26,238 nt of DNA from Bacteroidales bacterium (lineage in GTDB: Bacteria; Bacteroidota; Bacteroidia; Bacteroidales; P3). A program made the translations under genes and the position numbers. Shown here piece after piece: positions 1 through 8,885 of this stretch (position 1 is its first letter; each line of letters begins with the position of its first letter). The stretch is taken from assembly GCA_900771365.1 (NCBI GenBank), contig CAAGNU010000294.1:1-26238 (forward strand), read 5' to 3'. The notes under the pieces were generated by a model. It did not search any database and was not told where the DNA came from. It saw nothing but the letters and a program-made list of their open reading frames with translations.

Positions 1-12
1 GCTGAATAATAA

Positions 13-36
13 CCCTCGCACACACGCGCATGAGGG
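13..36 (-). terminator. Weak candidate terminator downstream of the giant FN3 gene
   Basis: On the minus strand a CCCTC/GAGGG stem with a long loop (13-17 with 32-36) is followed by TTATTATT. It lies about 200 bp past the stop of the minus-strand gene at 232-6573. The stem is only 5 bp, so this is tentative. A second imperfect palindrome sits at 55-87 (GTTTGAA/TTCAAAC outer arms, CATTG/CAATG inner arms) and could serve instead. Positions 1-231 contain no other feature I can support. Confidence 0.3.
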
Positions 37-231
37 CTTGGAATCCATAATCTTGTTTGAATTCATTGTAAGACAATGGGTTCAAACCGACTTTTCATGT
101 TTAGCGGACAACAATAATTATGAATAAACTTTTCAATTATTTTGCACAGACACGAAAAAACTGACACAACAAAATGATTGACACTATCTTAATCAATAGA
201 AGTCCCATGAATTTATAACGAATACTTAGGG

Positions 232-3200
232 CTACCTTACTATCAATTTTCTAACAAATGTAACATCGTTGCCCACCACGCGAACATAATAGGCACCCGC
301 ACGGAGCGTACCCACATCCAACGTGCAGCCTATCGAAAAAGCTGGGACATTGTATACCTTCACAGGGCAGCCGCGCATATCAAGAATTTCTACACGAGCA
401 ATACCTAGATGTTGCGGCAGGGAGAGCCGTACCCTCCCAGAAGCTGGATTGGGGAAGAGCGTCACGCAATCTTCCTCTCCGGCCTCGTCGAGGCCACTAT
501 ACATAGTGGTAAATGTAGTTCCGCTCCAATGCTCGCTGACGAAATCCGTATCACAGATAGCACGCACATAGACCTCGTATTCCGTCTCGCCGATGAGCCC
601 CGTTATTGTATAAGGCTGTGACGCGACAGTCACCATGGTGCCCGTGCCTTGATTGAAACCGTATGGACCCCACTCTATCTGCCAGCTCTGAGCGCTGCCA
701 CTCTCAGTCCAGCTCACCACAGCACTATTACCGCCCACCTCGGTAACTTCGACATCCGCCACATCGGAACACATCGGAGTAGTAAAAGAGATCGTGTCAC
801 TCCAGAAGCTCCAATAGCCGTCATCGCTGCTGGAAGAACTGCCAGAGCCTCCCTCGTCCTCACAGCGGACACGCATGGCGGCATGATACGTCACACCTGG
901 AGAGAGTTCATTTGTAGCATTATGCGTAATATACGAGTGAAGGGTGTCGTCATAAAAGCTGTTGAAAATACGCACCTGGTAACTCACATGGTTCTCATCC
1001 GACGACCAACGGAAGGCTGCACTGTTCTTTTTGACATCGCTGACGCTAAAATCCAGCGGAGGCAGGCATCCTAAGTCGCTAGAGTTGAATGTTCCCATCG
1101 CCGCATTCGAGGTAGTCAGAGCATCACAAATCTGACGGACAACGTACACATAGTCTGTATGGGGATAAAGCATCGGCGTGACATAAGTGGTATCCAATGT
1201 ATACTCATCTTCTACAATCCATCTGCTTTGGTCGCTGCGACGATAGCTGAATAAGTATACCGCCCCTGTGTTGTGCCAGCGCAAAGTCACCCCTTCGTAG
1301 CGGACATAAGGCATACGCAGCTGTGGCGCGGGACACTCTTCTAACGGACAGACATCGAAGAGCATCACGTTTCGAAGGGCATAGATATTGCTGCTACCAG
1401 TGAAATAGGGCGAACCTGGCATGTAAGATCCATCCGTGACGTGGCTCACTGCCATCAGCTCGCCAGTAGGGCTGACCTTGAAGGAGTTTTCAGTCTGTTG
1501 GTAATAGCCCACAGAACTCTGCATGGTGACGAGCAGATTGTCTGTCCCATTGTAATGGAAGGGGTGGTCGAAGTTCACAGTGTTCCATCCATGCTCACAA
1601 TTAAAATCGCCATCATAGACGAGGTCTTGGAATGTCGACATGTCATAGAAGCTTGCAGAGTCAAAATGCTCCATCTGGACATGGGCGAGGTACAGCCTAA
1701 GATGTGTAGCTCGCATCGAAAGGACATCATTATAATAAAGACGGATGCCCTTGATAGTGCCAGGTCCGTCTAGTTCAGAGGCCTTTACTAACTGCTGTGT
1801 GTATGAGTTATTGTAGCGGCCATCCAACGGAAGGGTTTGCGACACGGTGGTGGATGCAACATCGCCCACAGCCACATTACCATTCTCGTCGCAGCCAAGG
1901 ACCGTGAACAAGAACGGTTCCGATGGCTGCGAGGTGCTGCCACTATCGCATAGGCGGCAGACTGAGAGCTTGTACGTCGAAAACGCAGTCAGCAACTCAT
2001 AGTGTATGCTGTTGGTAGCAATGGTGTCTATCGAGATGAGCAAGCCATTGTTGGAGCGCAGCGTGGCCTCGTAGAGCGCATTCTCAGGACCATACCACGC
2101 TACATCTGCTGTCCCTTGCGACACACTTGTGAGGCGGAGCTGAGAAGGGCGCGGACAGGGTTCGACAACTACGCAGATATCATCAATAGCCACGCCATGG
2201 CCCGAATCGCCATTGGGTAGCCGCCACCAGAAAAGAAGCCTGTGGATGCCCGAAACAGAATCCAACGTCACCGTATATTGGTTCCAGCTTGTCCCTGTAG
2301 CAAGCTGCAGTACTGGCTGGACTTCCACATCGTCAGCCCAAGGAGAAATGATTGAGGCGAGATCAATGCATCGCGATGGGTCTGCCACAATGACATCCAG
2401 CTTACCCAGCATCTGCCCATAGCCTGTCAGTCGGGCGCGGAAAGTAATCGTAACCGAGGTGTCCACAGAGCCGAAGTCGATATCGCGATAGACCACTGCG
2501 CTGTTGTTTTGCGAAGCTCTGGGTGCAGGAAACGTCACACCGCTGTCGGGCGATATATAGAGCGAGTAACTCGACCCAGCCGCATAGCCATACTCCCACG
2601 CATACTCCGCACGATTCATTCGCTGCCACAGTGCAAGTTCTGTCGTATCCTCAAAATCGCAGCAGTATGGCAGCACTGCCGGCTGCTGCTGCGTCATCAA
2701 GTGACCCACTAACGACCATTCGCTGCCCAACGAGGCTGTGCAAAGGCTGCGTACATAGAAGTCGTATGCAGCCCCGTCGGCAAGTCCTGTGAGTGTTATC
2801 GTATCGGCATACACCGTGTCGCAAATACCCGTCCCCTGGACAAAGCCGTAAGGCCCATATTCTACAGCCCAAGCCGCAGCGTTGCCGCGCTCATGCCATG
2901 TGACCACGGCATCATGTTCGCCTACAGAGAGCACCGCAAGGCTGCTGGGTCTGAGACACGACGGTATGGTATCAATTACGATGGTATCGATATTGACCAT
3001 GGGGTATTGTTCATCTGGTGGGACAACGAAAGCGACATACTGCCCATAGCCAGCTGCTGCATCGAAGAGCACATCATAGAAACAAGGCGTAGACGACAGC
3101 ATCAGCGTATCTATGGGAGTGAAGGTAGCGAGGCTTATATTTCTGCGGCAGAGCCCCACGATGAACGGCGTACCTGAGTTCCTAGACCAAGCTCGGAAAC

Positions 3201-6200
3201 GCACCTGCAAGTGTTCTATCGGATATTGCGAATCGATAGCGGGCATGATGGCATAGTTGTAGTCAGGAATACTACGGAATACCAAAACATGCTCATTTTC
3301 ACGCACATCTGATGAGACCACTACGTAAGGATAATTTATGGAGCCTCCATACGTCCAGCACTGCGGACGCTGCCCAGAGGCAAAGTTGACGGCGTAAGGA
3401 ATCCTATCAATATGACCGCACAGCGTATTGAACGGCATCATCTCTGACCAGCGCGAGCTGTCGTTAGGACAACATGCGCGCACATGAGCCTCATAGCTTG
3501 CAGCTGGCTCCAGGCCACTGATGACAACGCTGTCGGCAGTCACCAAAAGGCGGGTACCCGTGCCTGACGCAAAACCCCTAGGACCATACTCCACCTCATA
3601 GGTCGCGCTGCTTCCACGCCATGACAAGGTTGCCTGGGTAACGCCTGCATCTACAATCAGCACATGTGTCGGCATATCGCAGTCCGGGTTGACCGACACC
3701 TCTAAATCGTCAATAAATACGCCGTTACCCAGATGGCTCAAAGCGATATACTGCCCGTTGCCACTGTAGCCGCTCAGCGACGCATTGAAGTGTGCCCAAT
3801 TGCCAATAGGAGTGACTGTATCAACAGCCTCGAAAGTGGTGAAATCTTCAAGATCGGTCATAATTCCCACGAGGATTGCTGCAGCATCACCTACATACGT
3901 CCTGGCATAAAAACTCACTTGCAACCCGCTCACATCCGCGTTCACTTGCGGCAACACGGCATAGCTTACACCCGTGCTGGAATTTAAGTCATAATTAAAG
4001 ATAAGCGAGTTGGACCCAGTATAGCTGTCTAAACCTGCGACATGCACCCGCATGTTGACACCTTCAAACAGATGCCAGCATGGCAATAGACTGCTATTTT
4101 CATACCTTTCGTCGTTCAGAAACTCGAAATCTTCGTAGTAAGGCAGCTCATCGATGGCGGCGCACCCTGTCAACACATGCACCGTGTCGTATGCGTAATA
4201 GCCCACGCAGTGCGGCTCCACCTTCAGCACATAGCTTGTGCGGGGCTCGAGTCCGACAAAGAGGTAGTGCGTCTCCGTCACGTTGGTGTCCACGAGCGTC
4301 CACACGCTGTCCGCATCAGCTCGCCGCCACACGCTCCATTGCGCCTCTCCGTTGCCAGGAGCCCACTCTATGGCTGCCTCCGTGGCATCCACCGAGGTTA
4401 GCACGACATTGGGAGCCACGCAGTCCATACTGTTGTCACACGGACGCAGAAACGACGTCTCCACCCTGTAGCACGAGATTCTGGGGTATCCTTCATAGAG
4501 AGAAGTGGGCGTATAAGGGTAGTAGCGGCTGTCCACAAGTGTGAGCGAATCATGCACATCCGTATAGCTTGCATATCCTGTAAAGCCTGCGGGACTGAAA
4601 TCCGTGTCGCTCACCCGGTTCATGAAGGTGGTTACTAACAGGCCATGCTCGCCGTCCCATATAAACGGGGTGCTGAAGAGATACTCATTCCTGCCTGTGT
4701 CCCCAGCATGGCGTATGCCGCTATAGAGAGGTACCATTGAGGTGTCCCACACCGCTCTTGCCTGCGAGAACATCGTCAGGTCAGTATGGCTGATATAGAT
4801 TTCAAAACGTCTGTCCGTTCCGACTCCGTTCCAACTGTAGGCCATACCGTTTATGCTGCCAGGGGTGAGGCCTCTGTTGCGGAGGTCCTCAGCCGTGTAG
4901 ATGCTCTGCGTCATGGTGTTTGGGTATTGGTCGTTCACAGGAACAACAGTTGAGGGAGACGCAGCCCTGCACCGTGTGTCACCACCCGATAGGCAGTACG
5001 TGGCGAACTCCACCGTGTCGCCTTCGTCTTCCTCATTGCATATTCCGTTCACCACCGCCCTATAGCGTGTGCTGGGCAGGAGACCCTGAGCCAAAATACT
5101 GTGGCTGAAGGCCGACAGCACGATGGGGCTCAGCGTTGTGTCGTCCAAATTGTAACAGGTTACGACATACTCTTCCGGGTCAGCGAGTCCCATTATCGTA
5201 GACCATGACAGGTATGCCGAGGTGCCTGAAATATTCGATACCTCCAGTCTTGTCACCCGACGACAGGCAGCCATCGGCTCACATGAGGCATGAAGTTCCA
5301 CACTGTGGCACATATCATTCGTATACATACTTGATATGTACACCGTCAGAACTCCGTCCAGAGACCTTATCGGCGGTATCGCACCCGTGTCGCTGTTGGC
5401 ATACAGCAGTGTGCCACGAGTACCCTCGCCATCAAACACACGCACACTTGCCGTATCGTACGACATGTTATGCCGTCCCGACAGCACCACCATGTTACCC
5501 GGGATGTTGGAACGGATAATCAGCATGGCATCACCGCCAAACGGAGCATAGCGTGTGGAATAATATATATCCCTATCGCAGGCCAGTATCGTATCTCTAC
5601 CGTTGCCGCAGATGTAATAGTGGGGCATCACTCTCACAGGTCCTGCCCACTGCCGGCTGCCACTGTCGTCGCACACCGTGCCCACATACACATCATACTC
5701 CACACTGTCCTGCATAGTTGTGCAGACGTATGCAGTATCCGTCAGTATTCCAGAGCTGTAGCGCATGACATTCAGCGGTGTGTTGGCCAGGTCATACCGC
5801 ACCTCCCATGCCCGCATACCTAACGATGGGCGCCACGTGAAACGCACGCTGTCTCCTCGGTCAGATGCGGTGCAACGGAACTGTGTCGGAGCCAGACAAT
5901 TCACCATGGGGCAAAACGAGAATGTATGCCCTGGCTCAGGATGCTGCGTGCTGCTCAACGTTATCTGAGAATATTCCGCACTACTCGTTCTCGGCACAGT
6001 CCAGTTGTCTGTGATGAACAATGCCGACCATCCCGGTTCGTCCAAACCAACCCATATATCGCGGCTGGCGGGCATCTCGCATGTGTCATATACTATCTCC
6101 ACATCGCCGTTCTCATACAGTCGCACCTGAGCCGTGCAGTCGCAGTGACGATACCTGTCGCCCCACGGGCGCACATGGCTGTATTCCACCACGGCCACCC

Positions 6201-6573
6201 TCCCTGAGGCGGTCTGCTGCATCTCGTAATATATCGCGCCCGAGTTTGCCATATCTAAATCCGTACCGATTACGTATATAACGTCATAGCCATAGCTATG
6301 ATTCGTAATATAGCCCATGCCCACATCGCCGTTGGCCATAATCGTTATCGTTGCGTATTCCTCCATGCCAAACGGAAACTCAAACGGCAGTGCCACCTGA
6401 TACCAGCCGTTATCCGCATTTAAAACATTGAGGTACGTGCCCGTTGAGGCAATGGACTGGAAGGTGCCTTCACGGTGGCTGAACACATAGTCACCCACAT
6501 GAACCTGCGCATCCACGCCTGCCGACCCAATCAACAAAACAACCAAAACTATAGAAAACAATACTTTACGCAT
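232..6573 (-). CDS. Giant secreted fibronectin type III protein with T9SS type A sorting domain
   Basis: Protein of 2113 residues. Residues 1-22 form a signal peptide (hydrophobic VLFSIVLVVLLIG core, likely cleavage after VDA). About nine FN3 modules are visible, starting near residues 223, 436, 716, 963, 1203, 1469, 1744, 1833 and 1934. Three carry the Bacteroidetes motif YGPxGFxxGTG. Between them lie a CUB-like module (about 323-435), jelly-roll or choice-of-anchor-like modules opening with P-Y-x-x-x-F (about 805-960, 1055-1200, 1295-1465), and two copies of another module (about 545-710 and 1580-1740). The end (about 2035-2113) is a T9SS type A CTD: LFPNPASG, then VEILDMRG, then a GAYYVRV...KLIV close. 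By family knowledge such proteins cross the outer membrane by T9SS and are released or anchored on the surface; adhesion or scaffolding is inferred and no catalytic domain is seen. A Ser run lies near residue 1906. The gene has its own promoter at 6608-6638 and appears monocistronic. Confidence 0.88.
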   Translation of the reverse strand: MRKVLFSIVLVVLLIGSAGVDAQVHVGDYVFSHREGTFQSIASTGTYLNVLNADNGWYQVALPFEFPFGMEEYATITIMANGDVGMGYITNHSYGYDVIYVIGTDLDMANSGAIYYEMQQTASGRVAVVEYSHVRPWGDRYRHCDCTAQVRLYENGDVEIVYDTCEMPASRDIWVGLDEPGWSALFITDNWTVPRTSSAEYSQITLSSTQHPEPGHTFSFCPMVNCLAPTQFRCTASDRGDSVRFTWRPSLGMRAWEVRYDLANTPLNVMRYSSGILTDTAYVCTTMQDSVEYDVYVGTVCDDSGSRQWAGPVRVMPHYYICGNGRDTILACDRDIYYSTRYAPFGGDAMLIIRSNIPGNMVVLSGRHNMSYDTASVRVFDGEGTRGTLLYANSDTGAIPPIRSLDGVLTVYISSMYTNDMCHSVELHASCEPMAACRRVTRLEVSNISGTSAYLSWSTIMGLADPEEYVVTCYNLDDTTLSPIVLSAFSHSILAQGLLPSTRYRAVVNGICNEEDEGDTVEFATYCLSGGDTRCRAASPSTVVPVNDQYPNTMTQSIYTAEDLRNRGLTPGSINGMAYSWNGVGTDRRFEIYISHTDLTMFSQARAVWDTSMVPLYSGIRHAGDTGRNEYLFSTPFIWDGEHGLLVTTFMNRVSDTDFSPAGFTGYASYTDVHDSLTLVDSRYYPYTPTSLYEGYPRISCYRVETSFLRPCDNSMDCVAPNVVLTSVDATEAAIEWAPGNGEAQWSVWRRADADSVWTLVDTNVTETHYLFVGLEPRTSYVLKVEPHCVGYYAYDTVHVLTGCAAIDELPYYEDFEFLNDERYENSSLLPCWHLFEGVNMRVHVAGLDSYTGSNSLIFNYDLNSSTGVSYAVLPQVNADVSGLQVSFYARTYVGDAAAILVGIMTDLEDFTTFEAVDTVTPIGNWAHFNASLSGYSGNGQYIALSHLGNGVFIDDLEVSVNPDCDMPTHVLIVDAGVTQATLSWRGSSATYEVEYGPRGFASGTGTRLLVTADSVVISGLEPAASYEAHVRACCPNDSSRWSEMMPFNTLCGHIDRIPYAVNFASGQRPQCWTYGGSINYPYVVVSSDVRENEHVLVFRSIPDYNYAIMPAIDSQYPIEHLQVRFRAWSRNSGTPFIVGLCRRNISLATFTPIDTLMLSSTPCFYDVLFDAAAGYGQYVAFVVPPDEQYPMVNIDTIVIDTIPSCLRPSSLAVLSVGEHDAVVTWHERGNAAAWAVEYGPYGFVQGTGICDTVYADTITLTGLADGAAYDFYVRSLCTASLGSEWSLVGHLMTQQQPAVLPYCCDFEDTTELALWQRMNRAEYAWEYGYAAGSSYSLYISPDSGVTFPAPRASQNNSAVVYRDIDFGSVDTSVTITFRARLTGYGQMLGKLDVIVADPSRCIDLASIISPWADDVEVQPVLQLATGTSWNQYTVTLDSVSGIHRLLFWWRLPNGDSGHGVAIDDICVVVEPCPRPSQLRLTSVSQGTADVAWYGPENALYEATLRSNNGLLISIDTIATNSIHYELLTAFSTYKLSVCRLCDSGSTSQPSEPFLFTVLGCDENGNVAVGDVASTTVSQTLPLDGRYNNSYTQQLVKASELDGPGTIKGIRLYYNDVLSMRATHLRLYLAHVQMEHFDSASFYDMSTFQDLVYDGDFNCEHGWNTVNFDHPFHYNGTDNLLVTMQSSVGYYQQTENSFKVSPTGELMAVSHVTDGSYMPGSPYFTGSSNIYALRNVMLFDVCPLEECPAPQLRMPYVRYEGVTLRWHNTGAVYLFSYRRSDQSRWIVEDEYTLDTTYVTPMLYPHTDYVYVVRQICDALTTSNAAMGTFNSSDLGCLPPLDFSVSDVKKNSAAFRWSSDENHVSYQVRIFNSFYDDTLHSYITHNATNELSPGVTYHAAMRVRCEDEGGSGSSSSSDDGYWSFWSDTISFTTPMCSDVADVEVTEVGGNSAVVSWTESGSAQSWQIEWGPYGFNQGTGTMVTVASQPYTITGLIGETEYEVYVRAICDTDFVSEHWSGTTFTTMYSGLDEAGEEDCVTLFPNPASGRVRLSLPQHLGIARVEILDMRGCPVKVYNVPAFSIGCTLDVGTLRAGAYYVRVVGNDVTFVRKLIVR

Positions 6574-6607
6574 AATATAAATCTTTTTTTATGACCAAAA
6601 TTCAATG

Positions 6608-6638
6608 CAAAGTTACAAAAAAAACTCAACATGGCAAA
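6608..6638 (-). promoter_or_regulatory. Bacteroidetes-type promoter of the FN3 gene
   Basis: On the minus strand TTTG (6638-6635), a 19-nt spacer and TAACTTTG (6615-6608) match the Bacteroidetes primary sigma consensus TTTG/TAnnTTTG exactly. The start point should lie near 6602, giving a leader of about 30 nt before the ATG at 6573. The leader is A/T-rich, with no Shine-Dalgarno sequence, which is usual for the phylum. Confidence 0.8.
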
Positions 6639-6666
6639 AAAAATGTGTGTCATGAAAAAATATGTG

Positions 6667-6674
6667 TAACTTTG
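6667..6674 (+). promoter_or_regulatory. Plus-strand -7 box, mirror image of the FN3 promoter
   Basis: TAACTTTG lies within GTAACTTTGCA (6666-6676), the exact reverse complement of the -7 region at 6606-6616. The -33 position holds only TGTG, so the promoter is weaker. No convincing plus-strand gene follows; transcription would run towards the hairpin at 6808-6835. The rest of the 6574-6861 gap shows nothing further. Confidence 0.35.
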
Positions 6675-6804
6675 CATATCGAAAAACATCGTCAAGCATT
6701 AAATGTTGGACGCGCTTACGCCATAGTGCTCATGGAGGTCGAGGTTATCCACTATCTCCACAAACTATACAATCTGCACAAGAATGTCGCGGCAGCCCCA
6801 AAAG

Positions 6805-6835
6805 AAAAAAGGCTGCACAAGAGAGTGCAGCCTTT
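6805..6835 (-). terminator. Intrinsic terminator of the peptide transporter gene
   Basis: An 11-bp perfect stem (6808-6818 with 6825-6835, core GGCTGCAC/GTGCAGCC) with a 6-nt loop is followed on the minus strand by six T residues (6810-6805 overlap the stem foot). It lies 27 nt past the stop of the transporter gene. On the plus strand only three T follow, so termination in that direction would be weaker. Confidence 0.8.
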
Positions 6836-6861
6836 CGGGGAAACGTTAACCACAAATTTCA

Positions 6862-8583
6862 TTAGTTCTGTGCAGCTTCTTTTTGTGCGATTTCCTTCTG
6901 AGCCTCTTCGCTGGTGATGCGTTCAAGCCATTTAACCATGCCGAGCATGACAAACATAGCCACGGCGCAGACAGCGAGGAAGACGAGCCAGCACATCCAC
7001 AGCTTGGGCAGCTTGTTGTAGAAGATGGGGCCGAGGAGGATGAGCAGGTTGCCCACAGCGGTAGCACTGAGCCAGAGACCCTGGCAGATACCCTGGATGT
7101 GCTTAGGAGCAATCTTGGATACGAAGCTGAGGCCGAGAGGGCTGATGAACAGCTCAGCAACGGTGAGGAAGAAGTAGGTGACAAGCATGACCCAGACATC
7201 GCCCTTCATAGCGGCGGACTCTGCCACGGGAAGCTTCACGAAGTCAGCACCCGAGGGATATCCCTTGGCAAAGCTGAAAATCATCAGGAAGAGATAGGCG
7301 CAGCCGGCGATACCCATACCGAGGGCAATCTTGCGCGGCGTGGAAATCTTCTTGCCCCAAGAGGAGGCGAAGAGAATCATCAGCACGGGGGTGAGCAGGA
7401 TGACCAGGCCGGGGTTGACGCACTGCATAATCTCGGGAGCGATAGTATCGGTGTTGACGAAGTCACGAGCGAAGAATGAGAGGGACTCTGCGTTCTGATG
7501 GAATGCCATCCAGAAGAAGACGCAGATGCCGAGGACGGCATAGAGGCCCATCATACGCTGCTTGATATCCTTGGCCATAGCGGCACGCTCTTCGGCGGTG
7601 TAGGTGACAGCGGCAGCCTCAGCCTTGACCTTCTTGGTGGGATTGGGCATCTTCTTCTTAGTGCAGATGAAGATGGTCAGGGAGATGAGCATAGCGCAGA
7701 TAGATGCGATGAAGGAGTAGTGGATGCCGGTGTTGAAGACATCGAGGTAGTTGGAGCAAGCCGTGAGCATATCGGTGCCTGCGGCAAACTGATGGTTGTT
7801 GGCAGCCATGAGCTCGTTGAGATTGTCCATCTGCTCGGGAGTCATGGAACCAGCATTGTCGATAAACTGGTGGCAGAGCTTAGGCAGCTGGGAGTTATAG
7901 ACCATGTCCTTCATGCCAAGAATCCAGTTACGGAAAGCAGGCACCACGAAGGGAGCGATAACGCCGCCGATGTTGATGAAGACGTAGAAAATCTGGAAGC
8001 CGGGTTCGCGCTTGCTCTTAGCCTTGGCCAGAGCCTCAGGACCCTGCTTAGCAGCCTCAGCCTCGAAGTTATCGTACAGCTGGCCTACCAAAGCCTGCAA
8101 GTTGCCTTTGAACAGACCGTTACCGAAGGCGATGATGACGAGGGCGGCGCAGATAAAGATCAGCAGCATAGTGGCGTTGTTCTCATTCACGGTAGTGGGG
8201 ATGGAAATCAACGCATAACCCGTGGCCATCACGATAAGGCCGGCAATGATAGTGCCCTTGTAGTTCTGCAGCTTATCGGCGATAACGCCGCCGGGGAGGC
8301 TGAGGACGTAGATGAGGAACAGAAAGACGGCATAAATCGTGCCGGCAACTTTGTCGTCCAAGCCAAACTTAGAGCAGATAAACAGCGTCATGGCTGCATT
8401 CATGATGTAGTAGCCAAAACGCTCGCCCATGTTGCTCAAAGCGGCAGCAATCAGACCCTTCGGGTGGTTCTTCGACTCCTTCAGATAGAAAATCAAGAAA
8501 GGAATCATCACAATCAAGATACAGGCGAAGAGCATACCCACAGTGTGCTCATGCCATAACGTTTGAATGGATAATAAATTCAT
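6862..8583 (-). CDS. POT/PTR2-family proton-coupled oligopeptide transporter
   Basis: A 573-residue, strongly hydrophobic protein of the major facilitator superfamily. By family, POT carriers import di- and tripeptides across the inner membrane with protons. Family marks are NMGERFGYY (residues 51-59, the ExxERFxYY motif of TM1), the GGVIADKLQNYKGTI loop after TM2, the FFWMAFHQNAESLSFF helix, and ELFISPLGLSFVSKIAPK near residue 474 (conserved Glu in the TM10 region). Two features are odd. The first Glu of ExxER is Asn51. A hydrophobic helix at about 15-34 precedes the usual TM1, and a charged segment near residues 180-195 forms a cytoplasmic insert. The start fits a -7 box at 8823-8830, with a leader of about 230 nt. 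Substrate is inferred from family only. Confidence 0.9.
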   Translation of the reverse strand: MNLLSIQTLWHEHTVGMLFACILIVMIPFLIFYLKESKNHPKGLIAAALSNMGERFGYYIMNAAMTLFICSKFGLDDKVAGTIYAVFLFLIYVLSLPGGVIADKLQNYKGTIIAGLIVMATGYALISIPTTVNENNATMLLIFICAALVIIAFGNGLFKGNLQALVGQLYDNFEAEAAKQGPEALAKAKSKREPGFQIFYVFINIGGVIAPFVVPAFRNWILGMKDMVYNSQLPKLCHQFIDNAGSMTPEQMDNLNELMAANNHQFAAGTDMLTACSNYLDVFNTGIHYSFIASICAMLISLTIFICTKKKMPNPTKKVKAEAAAVTYTAEERAAMAKDIKQRMMGLYAVLGICVFFWMAFHQNAESLSFFARDFVNTDTIAPEIMQCVNPGLVILLTPVLMILFASSWGKKISTPRKIALGMGIAGCAYLFLMIFSFAKGYPSGADFVKLPVAESAAMKGDVWVMLVTYFFLTVAELFISPLGLSFVSKIAPKHIQGICQGLWLSATAVGNLLILLGPIFYNKLPKLWMCWLVFLAVCAVAMFVMLGMVKWLERITSEEAQKEIAQKEAAQN

Positions 8584-8787
8584 AATGTTCTCTATTTTTA
8601 ATTAATATTACTTTCCTCATTTTGACAAGCATCGCACGCCTATACGTCCTCAGCCCGCCCTGCCTGCTAAAAAACATTCCGCCGAGAGAGAATCAAGCCT
8701 GCCACAAGGGTCTGTATGCCCCATATTGAAGCCTTGGCCAAAATCTTTCAAGAGCATGTATTTTTTTAGCTGTCACCATATTACGTT

Positions 8788-8804
8788 CGATATTCTAAAT
8801 ATCG
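8788..8804. promoter_or_regulatory. Palindrome in the transporter leader, possible operator
   Basis: CGATATT and AATATCG form a perfect 7-bp inverted repeat around CTA. It lies just downstream of the predicted transporter start point (about 8816), where a dimeric repressor or a short RNA hairpin could act. Function is inferred from position only. Confidence 0.35.
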
Positions 8805-8822
8805 GCATAATATTTTGTAATG

Positions 8823-8830
8823 CAAAGATA
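8823..8830 (-). promoter_or_regulatory. -7 box for the peptide transporter
   Basis: TATCTTTG on the minus strand (within GTATCTTTGCA, 8831-8821) matches TAnnTTTG. A good TTTG is not seen at the expected upstream distance. The resulting 5' leader is about 230 nt (8584-8815) and contains no ORF I can support. Confidence 0.55.
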
Positions 8831-8851
8831 CAAAAATTTCTGAAATAATCG

Positions 8852-8859
8852 TATCTTTG
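8852..8859 (+). promoter_or_regulatory. -7 box for tsaC
   Basis: TATCTTTG on the plus strand (within GTATCTTTGCA, 8851-8861) is the mirror image of the transporter box, separated from it by 19 bp. It lies 26 bp upstream of the tsaC ATG, giving a leader of about 20 nt. The -33 box is poor. Confidence 0.6.
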
Positions 8860-8885
8860 CATCGAAATTTAACTAAAAAGGAACG

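Noticed and set aside
6591..6917. 108-codon plus-strand frame in the gap left of the transporter
   Set aside because: It spans the FN3 promoter and the transporter terminator, runs into the transporter's 3' end, and has no recognisable domain.
7498..8559. 353-codon plus-strand frame over the transporter
   Set aside because: In register antisense of the transporter; His/Gly/Asp-rich low-complexity product with no domain.
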